A stretch of DNA of 64,000 nucleotides from NCBI GenBank assembly GCA_033030425.1, contig JAUFSD010000010.1:1302001-1366000 (forward strand). The letters are read 5' to 3'. Of this stretch, positions 1 through 11,836 are shown in pieces. The stretch's first letter is position 1; every line of letters starts with the position of its first letter. A program made the position numbers and the translations under genes. Source of the DNA: Verpa conica (lineage: Eukaryota; Ascomycota; Pezizomycetes; Pezizales; Morchellaceae). Under the pieces are notes generated by a model. The model searched no databases. It was not told the origin of the DNA and saw nothing but the letters and a program-made list of their open reading frames with translations.

Positions 1-486
1 AAAAGAGAAAGGCATGTGTTTACTAGCTAGTCTCTTTCTCCCATTCAAAGTAATCCAACGCACTCGATAAACTCGACCCACAGACAAAACCAAGTCTCTT
101 ACCCAAACTGAAAAGCTGAATAGAAAATAGATATAAGGGAATAGAGCCAGAGGCAAAGGAAATTCACAATGCAAAACACCCAGAAAGAACAATCCAAACA
201 TTACCATGCGCCGGGAAAAAAAAGGAAAAAAAAAACCAGGGACATAATAATAACCAAAAATAAAGACCCACTATTCTCCTTTGTATCCAGCTCCACCCTC
301 TGCTGCTTAGCTGGTGCACCGAAACTTCCCCTGAAATCACATTATATCTATAGAAATCAAGGATTGTTTCAGTCAACCCTTGCTCTATACATTTGTAAGT
401 CTTAGCGGCTACTGCTACCACTACCGCTGCAGCTATAGCAACGCCGGGAGATCATATAATCCGTCTACGCGTGACCTCCTCACGCC
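1..486. other. Intergenic, 3' flank of ITC1
   Basis: No gene is seen here. The sequence is A-rich around 205-235 and lies beyond the stop codon of the minus-strand ITC1 gene, so part of it is probably that gene's 3' UTR. The short open frames on both strands have low-complexity, non-protein-like composition. Confidence 0.5.
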
Positions 487-3400
487 CTAAAAATTATACC
501 GATCACCTTGTCTACTAACTGGCTTCCCTTGTCTATTTAATGGTACTCCCTTGTCTTGCACTCCTTTCTTCTTTGTTTTCCTTGGCTGTGGCTGGTCAAA
601 GTGGGTATGGCCATGTTCATCTATCATCGTAGTGTTGCTCCAATTTAAACATCGCCAGACGCTAGGATCGCAGTTTGCCTTTACTCTGGTAGCCGATCTA
701 CCATTTTCTTTCTCCACAGCAGTGGCCCCAGAAAGATATTCCTGACGCTTCCGCATTCCTAGTTCAATATGTTTCCTATACTCCTCTAGGTGGAGCTTCA
801 GCTTCTTTTCTCGGACACCTTTGATATCTAACCATGAAATCAATTGCTCGAATTCCTCAACTGTTTCGATGTAACCGTAGCGGGTAGGTGATGTAAGTGT
901 TGTTAGGTTTTCTTCGCGAGCTTGTCGTTCGAGAACAGTCATCCCTCCGTCACTAACCCCATTCATCTTCGCATCCCCGTCTCCATCCAGCGCCTTCTTC
1001 GTTCCAGCCTCCTCGACTAAGAAGCCTTCTCTCTCGCTAGGATCAGGACCTTGTACCCAAATCATGGCATTGGCATACCCAGATTCAGCAGTTGAGGACT
1101 GCGGAAGCCCACCAAACGGCATACCATTCCTCTCGAACCACCAGTATTTGTTCCAGAATCGATCTCTTCCCATCATCTTGAACCTCGCACAATCCGCCTG
1201 TCGGAGATCCTCATCAAAAGAGGCAATTTTCTCTTCCTGCTTGGTGATTTTTACTTTAACGGCTTCGATGGACTTGAGAACTTTCTGGAACTGTTTCGAG
1301 GTCTTTGGCATCTTTGCTGCAGCATCGGCTTTCACTTTTTCCTCTTCCCGTTTCCGTTTCCGGGCATTGGCGCGCTCGTTTCCACGACGGAGAGATCTAC
1401 CACGATCAGTATCATCTCCTTCGTCATCGTCATCATCCTCCATATCTTCATCCTCGTCGGGGCCTGTCATCTTAGAATCGCCATCGGCATCGGTAGAGGC
1501 TTGTCGAGACACCGGCGAAGGAGACCTGGGCCTATTGTCCGGCAGAAGAACTTTCCTCTCGTCTTCTAGTGATTTTAGCTCCTCAAGTCTACCAATTACA
1601 TGTTAGTCAAATAATGAAATATAAATAGATATTCCTAGATGAACTTACAAAGCTTTTCTTGTCCTCTGCTCCTCGATCTTTTCCTTGCGGTGTTTAGTCA
1701 TTTCCTCGGCACACTCCTCCATATAATCCCTCACTGATCTTGTCTCATGTGTCAATCTCGACAGCAAGTGTAATACCATAACTCTTAAGTTAGGGTTCAG
1801 GGTCAAATATTGCTGTGTTACAGTTTCTGTTGTTGGCTCTTGGTCCACTGGCGTCAGGTGCGACAAAATTTCATCGCAGTCCTTAGAGTATCGAGTATCC
1901 ATCGAGAGTTGGTAGAGCAATCCGACAATAATTGATTGCCACCCCCCGTTCTTGAAATCCCTGACTTTGAGACGCTGAACCCATGAGTCACTATGTTCGA
2001 ATAATTCATCTGCCCGATGTTTCCTGACTTCCTCATCTGATCTGCCTCTTGATTTCCTCTCACTTTCACTACCCTCAATCTCCATCCTCCCATCCTCACT
2101 ATCCTCTGCACCTTTCTCCTCCTCCTCCTCCTCCCCCCCATTTACCTTCACTGTTCCTACTGTCGAACCTACTTCACTTCCTTCTTCATCTGCGCTATCT
2201 TCATCATCCTCATCTTCATCAAAATCCGGGAGTTGTGCCTGTATCACTCCTTGTTCATTTACAATCGACTTTAGTAATGAACAGTGAATCTCGACAAACA
2301 ATTCACACTCTGTCTCATCACTACTGAATTCTAACGCTTGGATGTAATCGTCAAAGGTGAAGGAGTCGAGAAGCAACGGTTCACAGTAGATATTAAGGAA
2401 TACCCATGTGCTAAGATAATACCCGACCTTTTCTTCATCGATTCCGTTATCCACGGGTGCTGGAGATGCCGAAGCGACTAATGAAGTGCGTGTTGATGAC
2501 CTTGATATCCTACGATTACCTCCAGTGATGTCGTTAGGCTCCAACTTACCAGGCATTCCTGCTGCTGAAAGAAAGTGCAAGGTAGGCCGTCGTACATCGT
2601 CTTGAATAGGAAGATCTAAATCCTCAATTGGATATTTAATTGCCTTCGGCGGTGGTGGGGGCGGTGGAGGCGTCTCCTCTTTGATGATAGCCTTAAGGTT
2701 GATCTTGGTCCCACCAACATCAGGAGTTCCAACTGGACTACCACTCCAAGAAGATCCCGCAACACTAATAGATCCACTCCCCCCCTCTCCATTCTGCCCC
2801 ATCTTTGTCATCTTCATAGCAGCTTGCTGACTCTTACTTTTGTGAGATTTTGGTGCTGGCTTGATGTCCACTGGGGTTGTTGCTGCTGTTGTTATAGGAG
2901 AGGAGCCAACGGCAGCTAGTGTGCTTACAACCAGCCCTTGAGATGATCCCTGCTTCCTTCTAGCCTGTGCTGCTTTTCTCTCCGCTGTTGAAGAAGCTTT
3001 TCGTAATTCTGGTGGGACATTCTGTGGAATTTTATATTTGACTGCAAACTCCTCCTTCACTATCCATGGTGCACCGTTCCAAGGTTCCCGTGAAACTGTA
3101 TTTTTGATGAATGAACGCAACATAGCCTTGGTGAAAGACTTCTTGTCCCGAACAAGGTGCTCGTTGTCTACCTGCGCTTCCTCGTCGTTTCGATTGATCA
3201 ATTTGACCGTGTAACGTGAAAAGCCCTTTCTTTGAATATCACCGCTCGCATACCGTAGCTCCGGGAACATTGTTTTCTCGCGAACTAGTGCCTCTACCCG
3301 ATCACCGTTCGATAAGATTGCTGTTACATGCTCACCGGGGTAAAAGTCGTTTTTGAAAGACTAGAAATGATCGTTAGACCACCAATGACGGAATTGTGGG

Positions 3401-4189
3401 ACCTTTAAGATGAATTAACTTACGTCATGCATCTGATCGACTTTACAACAAAACCCTAAATTAGCGCCTAGAAAACCTTATTTCACGATTATGTTGTTTA
3501 ACACACCTAAAGAGTCGATTCTTGGTACGACAGAAAATTGCACCTTTCTCAGTACAGGATCTTTCAAAGCTTCTGGAAATGTCTGATCAACATCTTGCGA
3601 GCTAACAGTCTATATCTCGAGTTAGTTTTAACCCATTCGAGGCACGGTGGGAGAGCTCGTACTTCACTTATCAGCGCTTCAAAGAAACTAAGATTCATAT
3701 GACCGGTAATTTCACAGCTAAACTGTTTCTTTGAGTTACACCCGAAGAGTTAGCAAGATACGCGCATTGAATTATCTTAGTTGTCTCGCGCCTAAAAATC
3801 CGAGACATACCGTTTTATAAAAGTCTAGCCTACACAAGATAGTCCAAACATGTTAGTTGACTAATAAGCTATTTATATAAAGTCCAGGGCATAAATACCT
3901 ATCAAGATAGTCTTGATAATCAACAAATACTTCCCCTGTTTGTGAAATTTGCCAAACCTATGATAGATAATTTTATTTAGTGAAACTCCAAGAATTTTTT
4001 GCGAAATGCACAAGACATACTTCTTGAGACTCGTCATCAATATCAGGATTAGGTACGTATTGAACAGGCTTCCGCTTGTATAGCACCTGTATAGATATAA
4101 TTTGTTAATTTGATATATACAAGGGTATGCGACAGAATTTAGGTAGCTGAAGCACGTGATGTCTATGGGTTGCTGAATATCCTTACCAT
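487..4189 (-). CDS. ITC1: ISWI-complex accessory subunit Itc1/Acf1-like (WAC-DDT-WHIM protein)
   Basis: Accessory subunit of an ISWI nucleosome-remodelling complex (yeast Isw2-Itc1), acting in the nucleus. Nine coding exons: 4189-4187, 4086-4021, 3957-3899, 3829-3811, 3728-3663, 3609-3507, 3440-3424, 3360-1649, 1588-487. They sum to a 1048-aa frame. The start MVLYKRKPVQYVPNPD and the following 100 residues (including EITGH and FFEALISE) are the WAC domain. A DDT domain lies near residue 440 (SFTFDDYIQALEF), a WHIM1 region near 570-650, and the WSD/WHIM2 signature RDRFWNKYWWFE near 830. Acidic and Ser/Pro-rich linkers separate them. The first coding exon holds only the ATG, and exons of 19 and 17 nt follow. 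The start is fixed by homology to the conserved N-terminus. The reading is well supported because every junction closes in frame. Confidence 0.93.
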
Positions 4190-6691
4190 GGTGGTTGAGA
4201 AATCAAGCCAGGTGAATAGATATCTGAATGTCACCGGGGAGGAAGAAGTATAGGGTCTGGGTGGAGGGGGTGAAGAGTGAGCAGATATCGATAAGAGTAG
4301 GTGGTAAGATTGGAAATGGGAGGGATTGGTGAGACAGTAGAGAAGAGGGATGTTGCCCTTGATTTTGGGGGAGGGCAAGTGATGAGTTGTGATGGAGGTT
4401 GTGATGAATATGAAGGGGTTGAGAGTGTGGGGGGGGGGGAGTGCTTGAGAAAGCGGCTGGTAGCCCTCAAGTATAAAAGGGAAGAAGAGGAAGAAGGGAA
4501 TGGTGTAGGGAAGGTAATGATGGGGGAGGGGGGAGGGGGGAGGGGTCAGGGAAAATATTTCACGCAATAGAGAAGCACGGACCCAGAACACCGGGACGGG
4601 GGGGGGGGGTGGGAGGCGATGCGTACCTAGCAAGTAAGTATGCGGTGCGGCGCGGCCCCGTTGTCGTCTCGGCGATTAAATCACGGAGATGCGGGCAGTC
4701 CAGGCGGATGACGACGAGATTGTGGAGGAGGTTGATCACAAGGACGTCGCAGTGGATGACCTTGAGGAGGAGGACGGGGAGGAGGTGGAGGAGGAACGTG
4801 GAGGGTGGTGGTGGTGGAGTGGAGCAGGAGGGCGACGGGGGGAGGGGGGTAAGAAAACGCGGAAGGGCGGACACGGGGAGTCCATCTTTTTCGAGGAGGG
4901 CCTACCACTCACTACTGGGGGGACTTCTGCGTGTGTGGGAGGATGCTGCTGCACCGTATTGAACAGGGCGTGTACCGAAGTTCTCCCTAAGACATTTGCC
5001 AAGGCTGCCAAGAACCTCCCCCTCGAGTTGGAATACCAAAGGAACTTTTCCTCCCAAGGAGCGCCCGTCGTGAAGAAATAACTTTGTCGTCGTCGTTTCA
5101 TCTCTTAACTCGCAACAAAAAATGGCGATTCAGGCTCGGCCATTGCGGCTACCTTTGATGCAGCACTTGTCTGCATGTCGTGTAAGCGGTTAGCTATTTC
5201 CCAGCCTCATCGACTTCGCGTTGTCGTTGCTTCTTCTTCTGCTCGACAGACAATCCCTACTTACCTGCATGCAGGCCCGTCAAAACTTGGGGGGGGACTG
5301 TTTGTCCGGTTGCCCTTCCTCCCCCCCTTCCCTCTTCTCCACCGACAGGTAACTCCCGCAAAACCAACCCACCCCCTCCCACTGACCAGCGCCATCGAGT
5401 CCCCTCTCCACTACCACAATCGCCCCCCTCCTCCACCCATCCACTCATCCACCCCCCTCGCTCCTTACTCCCTCCCTCAAATCACATCAAATATTTAGAC
5501 CAGGCCATGTTGTTGAATCGCTTTTAAACCCTTAATTTTTCGATATATTTAAATATCCCAAGAAAACTGTCGCAGTGCAGAATAGGCAAAGAGGATTGGC
5601 AGGGTCGAGGCCCAGGACCCACGGCCCCTCGGGTCTGACGAAATGTTAAACAGCGGATGGGCTTGAAACGGCCCAGTGTTTTTTTTACCTTCGCTGAGCC
5701 TCAGCCCTGTAGCCGAGCGATCTAGGCTCGATAGGGCTAAGTGTGGCTTGAATAAAATCTTTCACAGAGAATGTTTTTGCGATTGGTTGAGGATCCCAAT
5801 AGCCAGGGAAACACCACCGCCTTTAGTACCCCTCTTACTTATACCCGGGTTGATTGGTGCTACATTTGTTTTGGCTACTAACCGATCCCTCTCTTTTTGT
5901 GCACAAGTCTAATAAATTAGTGTCTGGGCTGGCTAGGCGGCTGGAACTAAAACCCATCGCATGAGTGATAGCCTATGAAGCGTGTCAGCTTACTACAAGG
6001 GCAGAAGGCGCAGCTCCAGCAGCACAACGTTGTCGAGTAACATTGTTTGTGGTGTGGCAAGTTACTCGGCTTCGACGCCGATAGGATTAGGCGGTATAAG
6101 AAAAATACCCTAGAAAGTAGGCACATGCAGCATTCAAAGTAGTTGAGGGCAAGAATTGGTTCCTAGAGATGTGGTACCGTTAGTGGACCCGCAAGTTCGT
6201 TTTTCTTTATTGTGTGGTAGAACCCTGCGTCAGATTGTTTGGTTATCGATCACATTCTTGACTGCATCTTATTCAAGAGGTTGTGATGTGATGGATTGGG
6301 GAACTGGGGCTTTCAATCCCAAAACCCCAAGTTCACTCAATTTCAAGTGGATTATCTTGAAGGTTAAACCTGTGTCAATAAATCCCCGCAATCTAGACTT
6401 TGATATTTTGTTGAAACATTTAAAAGACATAGGTCCGGTTGGAATTCTCAATCAGAGTCAGCCTGCGAGTCACTAACCGCGTGTTGTTGGCCCAAAGAAA
6501 GCCAGGACACGTTGTCGTGGCAACCAGCAGCCGCCAGCTGGTATTTGTTGTCTCCTCTTAAACCTCGACATCCCACCCCGACCCCTTCCTCTTTTCTATC
6601 TCCCACGACTATCATTCTCGAAGTTCATTTAACATTACTAGAGATATATCTATCCCCGGATAATCTTTGTTCACTAGACCGCGCATTAGAA
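4190..6691. other. Intergenic between ITC1 and the Aurora kinase
   Basis: Divergent promoter region of 2.5 kb without a convincing gene. The ITC1-proximal part (about 4220-4560) is almost pure purine on the + strand, so ITC1 has a long polypyrimidine leader. G runs occur at about 4430, 4510-4545 and 4600. GGA/GAG triplet repeats lie at 4720-4810 and a C-rich tract at 5290-5470. The open frames here are by-products of this simple sequence. A copy of the dispersed motif GAGTGATAgCCTATGAAG starts at 5963. Confidence 0.55.
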
Positions 6692-8139
6692 ATGACTCTC
6701 CGTCAAATTGAGGCTCGCCTCGCTGATATCTCTATTAATGGGGAGAACGTCAACCCCAGTGCCAAGTCTAAGGTACTTCCCCAGTGCTAATCTCTACAGA
6801 ATGTATTCAACTAATAAAGACTTTATAGACTGCTATAATACCATCGGGAGCGGCAGCAGCAGCACTTGCATCGTTACAAGATAAACAACAGGCGTCACAA
6901 CGACAACAAGAGCTTGCTAGACATCCCCTTCTCAAAATTGCTGTTCATAATCAAAACAATGCAAACAACAAGTGGACCCCTTCGGATATGCCCCCCCCAC
7001 CTTCGCCCCCTAAGAAGGCTATTGAGCCATCTGCATCAGAAAATAGGCGGTCCAATACCTCGTCTGGCTCGCTAAGTATCCCAGCAGCCCTATCTCCTCG
7101 TGATTTCCATTTGGGGATGTTCGAGATTGGCCGACCTCTTGGTAAAGGAAAGTTCGGACGAGTCTATCTTGCCAAGGAGCGCAAGAATGGTTTCGTCTGT
7201 GCTTTAAAAGTCCTTCATAAGAGTGAGCTGCAACACGGGAAGGTTGAGAAGCAGCTTAGGAGAGAGATTGAGATTCAGTCTAATCTGAGGCATCCAAATA
7301 TCTTGAGGCTCTTTGGGCATTTCCATGATTCCAAACGTGTTTTCTTGATTCTCGAGTTTGCGGGTCAAGGAGAGTTGTACAAGATGTTGAGGAAGGTGGG
7401 CAGGTTTTCAGAACCCCGTGCTGCAGAGGTATAATTACCCCCGCCTTTTCCCAACTACATGCTTGGATAGTGAACTAATGCTGTCTTTCATCTAGTATAT
7501 CGCACAGATGGCTGCTGCATTGATATATCTTCACAAGAAGCATGTTATCCATCGTGATATCAAGCCTGAAAATATTCTTGTTGGAATTCACGGTGAAATC
7601 AAGATCTCTGATTTCGGCTGGAGTGTACACGCCCCGAACTCACGGTAGCTCTTCCCCTCAATGCCCTCATGTTTTCTGAGTCTGAAACTAACGGCGAGAA
7701 ATTTATAGACGAACAACCATGTGTGGAACTCTTGACTACCTTCCCCCAGAGATGTTGAACGGTAGCAACTACCACAACGAGAAAGTCGATCTTTGGTCTC
7801 TGGGTGTTTTGACATATGAATTCCTTGTAGGAGCAGCGCCCTTTGAGGACAATCCTGTAGAGACACAAAGGAGGATTGTTAGAGCAGACATGAAAATCCC
7901 TGACTTCGTCAGCCCCGAGGCTGCTGATCTTATTAAGAAGGTATGTTGTCTAAAGCCATTGACTTTTATAAAGGATTACATTAATATTTCTTCAGCTTCT
8001 TGTTATCAAACCAGATCAGAGAATTCCCCTTGAGGATGTTATAAAGCACCCTTGGATTCTCAAACACTGTACTGGAAAATCCTACATCACAAAGCGTTCT
8101 GGTAGCAACAGTAGTAGCAGCAGTTCTGGTAGAAGCTAA
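6692..8139 (+). CDS. IPL1: Aurora serine/threonine protein kinase
   Basis: Aurora kinase, the catalytic subunit of the chromosomal passenger complex that corrects kinetochore-microtubule attachment. Five exons (6692-6772, 6829-7428, 7496-7644, 7709-7940, 7996-8139) give 401 aa. A disordered Pro/Ser-rich N-terminus of about 120 residues precedes the kinase domain (about 125-385). The domain shows the glycine loop [10 protein letters not shown], the lysine in FVCALKVL, the catalytic loop [17 protein letters not shown], and the Aurora activation segment [16 protein letters not shown] with its phosphorylatable Thr. The C-terminus is a short Ser/Gly tail. The ATG chosen is the first in frame with exon 2. 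Fungi usually have a single Aurora, so Ipl1/Ark1 orthology is very likely. Confidence 0.95.
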
Positions 8140-8541
8140 TTTTCTGCCGGATCGTTTCTTTTATAATGCTCGGTTTTCTGTTCCCATTGGGCCTCCATAT
8201 CTTGACCAATTGCAAGAGGGAGGAATGCATCGGATGACTTGGGTACATTTTTAAGAACGTCACCATTAAGTGTTTATTTTTAGGAGGCGCAGGTCTTTTT
8301 CACGTTGCAATGTTTGCAATTGTGCATACCCCGTTCAGAGTTCTTTGGCGCGCTTTGGTGTTCTGGCTTAAATGTGCTGGTTTTTTTTTGGTTTTGGCTT
8401 GAATGTTGCATTTGTTTATCGCACTCTTTTATAAATAAAAGCAGAGAGCATGATATTTCTATAGTTATAGTACAATATATCATCCAGTAATATACAACTA
8501 TCGTGCTTTGACAATTATCTACACGCCTTCTACTTAGGCGT
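8140..8541. other. Convergent 3' region between the Aurora kinase and ATP23
   Basis: About 400 bp between two converging stop codons. It is T-rich and contains no plausible ORF. It presumably holds both 3' UTRs and polyadenylation signals, for example the A/T-rich stretch at 8425-8500. Confidence 0.5.
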
Positions 8542-9352
8542 CTATCGATAGATATCCGAGAAGGGTCTAGTATCGGCGAAACACGAGTCAAATACCATAT
8601 TGACAATCTTCGCAGCCTCTTCATCACCTTTACACTTTGGATTATTCCGAACTGATAGCGTAGCTCTCCTCCGTACACAAGCCTGGTGTTGTTGTGTAAA
8701 GTCCCAAACTCCTCTTGTGAAGGCCTCTCTAGTCCACCTACACTCACCACTCAAGCTTGACGCCCTTATCTACTCCATGTCAGTCAATTCCCCCCCCAAA
8801 CCTCTCTAGAGCATAGTATACCTCAGAACACGCATGATGCTTCAAATCATCCCAATCCACCTCAAACCGCAATTGATCATACGCATGCACAAGCTCATGA
8901 GCAAGAGTATCTTCAGTATGTCCCCGATTGCGTAACCTATTCTGACACAGCAGAATCCCATACTGCGGGGAGAACCCACCACTCTGCTGCGTATCGCATG
9001 GCATACACTTTATATTCTCGGCATTCATATCACCATTAACTTGGCGGATACTACTAAGCATGAACCTGACAATCGGGCCTATTCACATGTCAAAAAAAAA
9101 AAAAGAAAACGTTACTGAGAAAGTTGGGGGGTGGATGGTACTGTATTTCATAAGGTAGTCACGATGCTTCTCACACTTTCGGCATTCGGACTCTTCTTGT
9201 CTAGATGCATTATCGGCCTCGAATTGCGCACGGTCCTCGGGTGTCATACCCAGACCCGTGATATAGGAGAAGGAACGACGCCAGAATTCTGGACCCCGGG
9301 TGGGGCGTGGAGAGGTATTGGGTGGCGGGGTGGTGGTTGTGGGTGTGGTCAT
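8542..9352 (-). CDS. ATP23: Mitochondrial inner membrane protease Atp23
   Basis: Metalloprotease of the intermembrane space that processes Atp6 and helps assemble the F1Fo-ATP synthase. Three exons (9352-9142, 9078-8822, 8769-8542) give 231 aa. The zinc-binding active site is in [12 protein letters not shown] (HExxH). The family's paired-Cys motifs are present: [11 protein letters not shown] in exon 1, then IKCMPCD and the terminal CFADTRPF segment. The N-terminal 25 residues are Thr/Pro-rich and not conserved. The ATG at 9352 is the first in frame. The gene converges with the Aurora kinase and diverges from PRO1, with 386 bp between start codons. Confidence 0.93.
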
Positions 9353-9738
9353 TTTCGATGGGGGGGTGGAGAGTGGAGGGTGCGAGGTTTGGGGGGGTGG
9401 GGTTACCCGGATTGATCATCGGTTGTCACTCGGTAGTCATGGATTCTCACTCTGTGTGTTTAGAGGGGGTTTCTGATATGCGCGTTGGATTTTATGTGCC
9501 GAATTGGGGTCGTATAGGGGTCGGGGATGTAATATAACTATATAGACTAGCTATTTCTTTACACACATGTAAAGTAGTAGAGCCTATTATTTCGTTACCC
9601 GGACGCTGTATTCACCCCTCCAGTCGGCCCCACTATGTAAAAAAAAACTAAACAGCGATATATCCTTGCACGCCTGACTCACTAATATATATCCCTTGTC
9701 AAAAACCACACCCCCCCTCCTCTCAGCGACAGCTCAGA
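9353..9738. other. Divergent promoter of ATP23 and PRO1
   Basis: A 386-bp region between the two start codons. It has G-rich runs near 9360-9410 and a C-rich block just upstream of PRO1 (about 9705-9725). No gene is seen. Confidence 0.5.
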
Positions 9739-11527
9739 ATGACTTTTGCAAGCGAGCACATTAGTAGGTTAAGGGAGACTTCACAAGCGACAATGAAGGG
9801 CCCACGTCCTCTCACGATTGTTATCAAGCTTGGTTTGTTGCGTTTTCTCTACTTCTAGAGCTTTTTTTTCTTTGTTATGGGGGGGGGGGCTAACAGTCAG
9901 TAGGGACTTCGTCTATCTGCGATGAGAAAACCCATGAACCGCTGTTGTCTAATTTGTCATTACTAGTGGAAACTTCGTGTCGTTTGAGGAGAGATGGGCA
10001 TAGGGTTATCCTTGTCAGCTCTGGAGCTATTGGGATTGGTCTGAGGAGACTTGATATTGAGAAGCGTCCGAAGCATCTTGCTGTTGTACAGGTGGGTGGC
10101 TTCCTCTGTTTAGATTTTCTATATGAAAGAGAGAGAGAGATTCTATTTGCTGAGGGTTATGGGTTGTAGGCAATTGCTGCTGTGGGGCAGTGTAGACTTA
10201 TTGCGCTGTGGGATGAGCTATTCAAGCAGCTGCGACAACCCGTGGCGCAGATCTTGTTGACAAGGAATGATATTTCCGATGTAAGTTGCGTTTTTATTCA
10301 TTCATTTTTTCAAGTGCATATCTGTGCTAACTTATAGGTGTAGAGAACACAATATCTCAATGCCGTAAACACATTAACTGAGCTCCTGAACATGGGGATC
10401 ATCCCAATTGTGAACGAGAACGATACTCTCTCTGTCAATGTATGCCCATACTTGAACGACGGGAAAAACCTGCATGCAAGATGATTGACAATATAGGAAA
10501 TCAAATTCGGTGATAATGATACACTCTCCGCTATCACTGCCGGAATGGTCAATGCAGACTATCTCTTCCTCATGACGGACGTAGACTGCCTCTACACCAA
10601 CAACCCACGCACGCACCCAGATGCCAAACCCATCGAAGTCGTCGACGACATCTCAGCGCTCAACGTGGACGGTATATACTCCCCTACCCCTCCCCCCCCC
10701 TCCCCGAAACACCAGCGCCACTAACAACCATAGTCTCAACCGCCGGCTCCTCCCTCGGCACCGGCGGAATGTCTACAAAGCTCACCGCAGCCCGCCTCGC
10801 AACCTCCGCCGGCGTAACAACAATCATAACCCGCTCCTCCACCCCCTCAAACATATTCCATATAGTCCGCTATATTCAATCCCTCAAGACCGAGTCCGCA
10901 ACCTGCACACCGACCCTGCGCCCAGGAACCCCCGAAGAACACGCCGCCTCAGCACCTGTCACTCCCGCCCGCTCCTTAACCCCCGTCCCCGTAGCCGTCG
11001 TCGCAGGTCCCCCTCCACCACTCCATACCCGCTTCCTACCAAAGCCCCGCGCACTACGAGACCGTTACTTCTGGATCCTGCATGGTCTTGCCCCTCACGG
11101 AACAGTGTTCATCGACCAGGGCGCACACCGCGCGCTAACACGCGCGGATAAAGCTGGGCTGCTCCCGGTGGGTGTTGTGGATGTGTCAGGTAACTTCTCG
11201 CAGCAAGATGCGGTTTCGGTGGTGGTAGTTAAGAGGCTTGAGGAGGGGGGCTATGTGGTGTTGGGGAAGGAGGTGGGTAGGGCGTTGGTTAATTATTCGA
11301 GTACGGAGATTGCGAGGATTAAGGGGGAGAGGAGCGGAAGGATTCAGGAGTTGTTGGGGTATGCTGGTAGGTTTATTCTATTTTTTCTGTATATATGTGT
11401 GGGTGAGTTGGTTGGTAACTAACTGTGTGTAGATTCGGAGTATGTGGCGTACAGAGATAATACAGCGTTTTTTGAGGTTGCGGCTGGGGTAGAGAAGGAA
11501 GATGAGGTGGAGGAGTTGGGAGTTTAG
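9739..11527 (+). CDS. PRO1: Glutamate 5-kinase (gamma-glutamyl kinase) with PUA domain
   Basis: First enzyme of proline synthesis: it phosphorylates glutamate to gamma-glutamyl phosphate in the cytosol and is usually feedback-inhibited by proline. Seven exons (9739-9832, 9904-10091, 10170-10280, 10344-10439, 10497-10671, 10734-11366, 11433-11527) give 463 aa. The amino-acid-kinase fold is visible in [56 protein letters not shown] and [10 protein letters not shown] Pro/Ala-rich linker follows, then a PUA domain (about residue 350 onward: [17 protein letters not shown]). The linker makes it slightly longer than the yeast protein. An uninterrupted G run sits in the first intron. Confidence 0.94.
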
Positions 11528-11836
11528 TTAGTATGGTTGGAGGGCTTTCTCTCCCTATGTTTTTTGTTTGTTTCCGGGTCGTATTATAGGGAGTATTTCG
11601 GTGGGTTCTTTTCTTTTCATTGCGTATAGCGGGATTCCCAGTGCTGTTCCTCTTCCGATATATAGACCGAGTGACAATTTATGAAAAATTTTACCTTAAT
11701 TTACTCCGAGCACCTCAGTATAAGGGTCCTTGGCTCATCTAGACGGTATCGATAACAATATTTACATAAACCAACTTTTGACCAACCCAAAATCTAAACC
11801 CAAAACGCCATATAAGAAACCCCAACACACACCTCC
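11528..11836. other. Convergent 3' region between PRO1 and DPH2
   Basis: A 309-bp gap between converging stop codons. It contains one copy-like match to the dispersed CCGAGTGA motif (about 11664). No gene is seen. Confidence 0.45.

Noticed and set aside
4163..5101. Several overlapping Pro/Ser-rich or Glu/Gly-rich open frames on both strands
   Set aside because: They are translations of the purine/pyrimidine tract and GGA triplets, and no frame has a recognisable domain.
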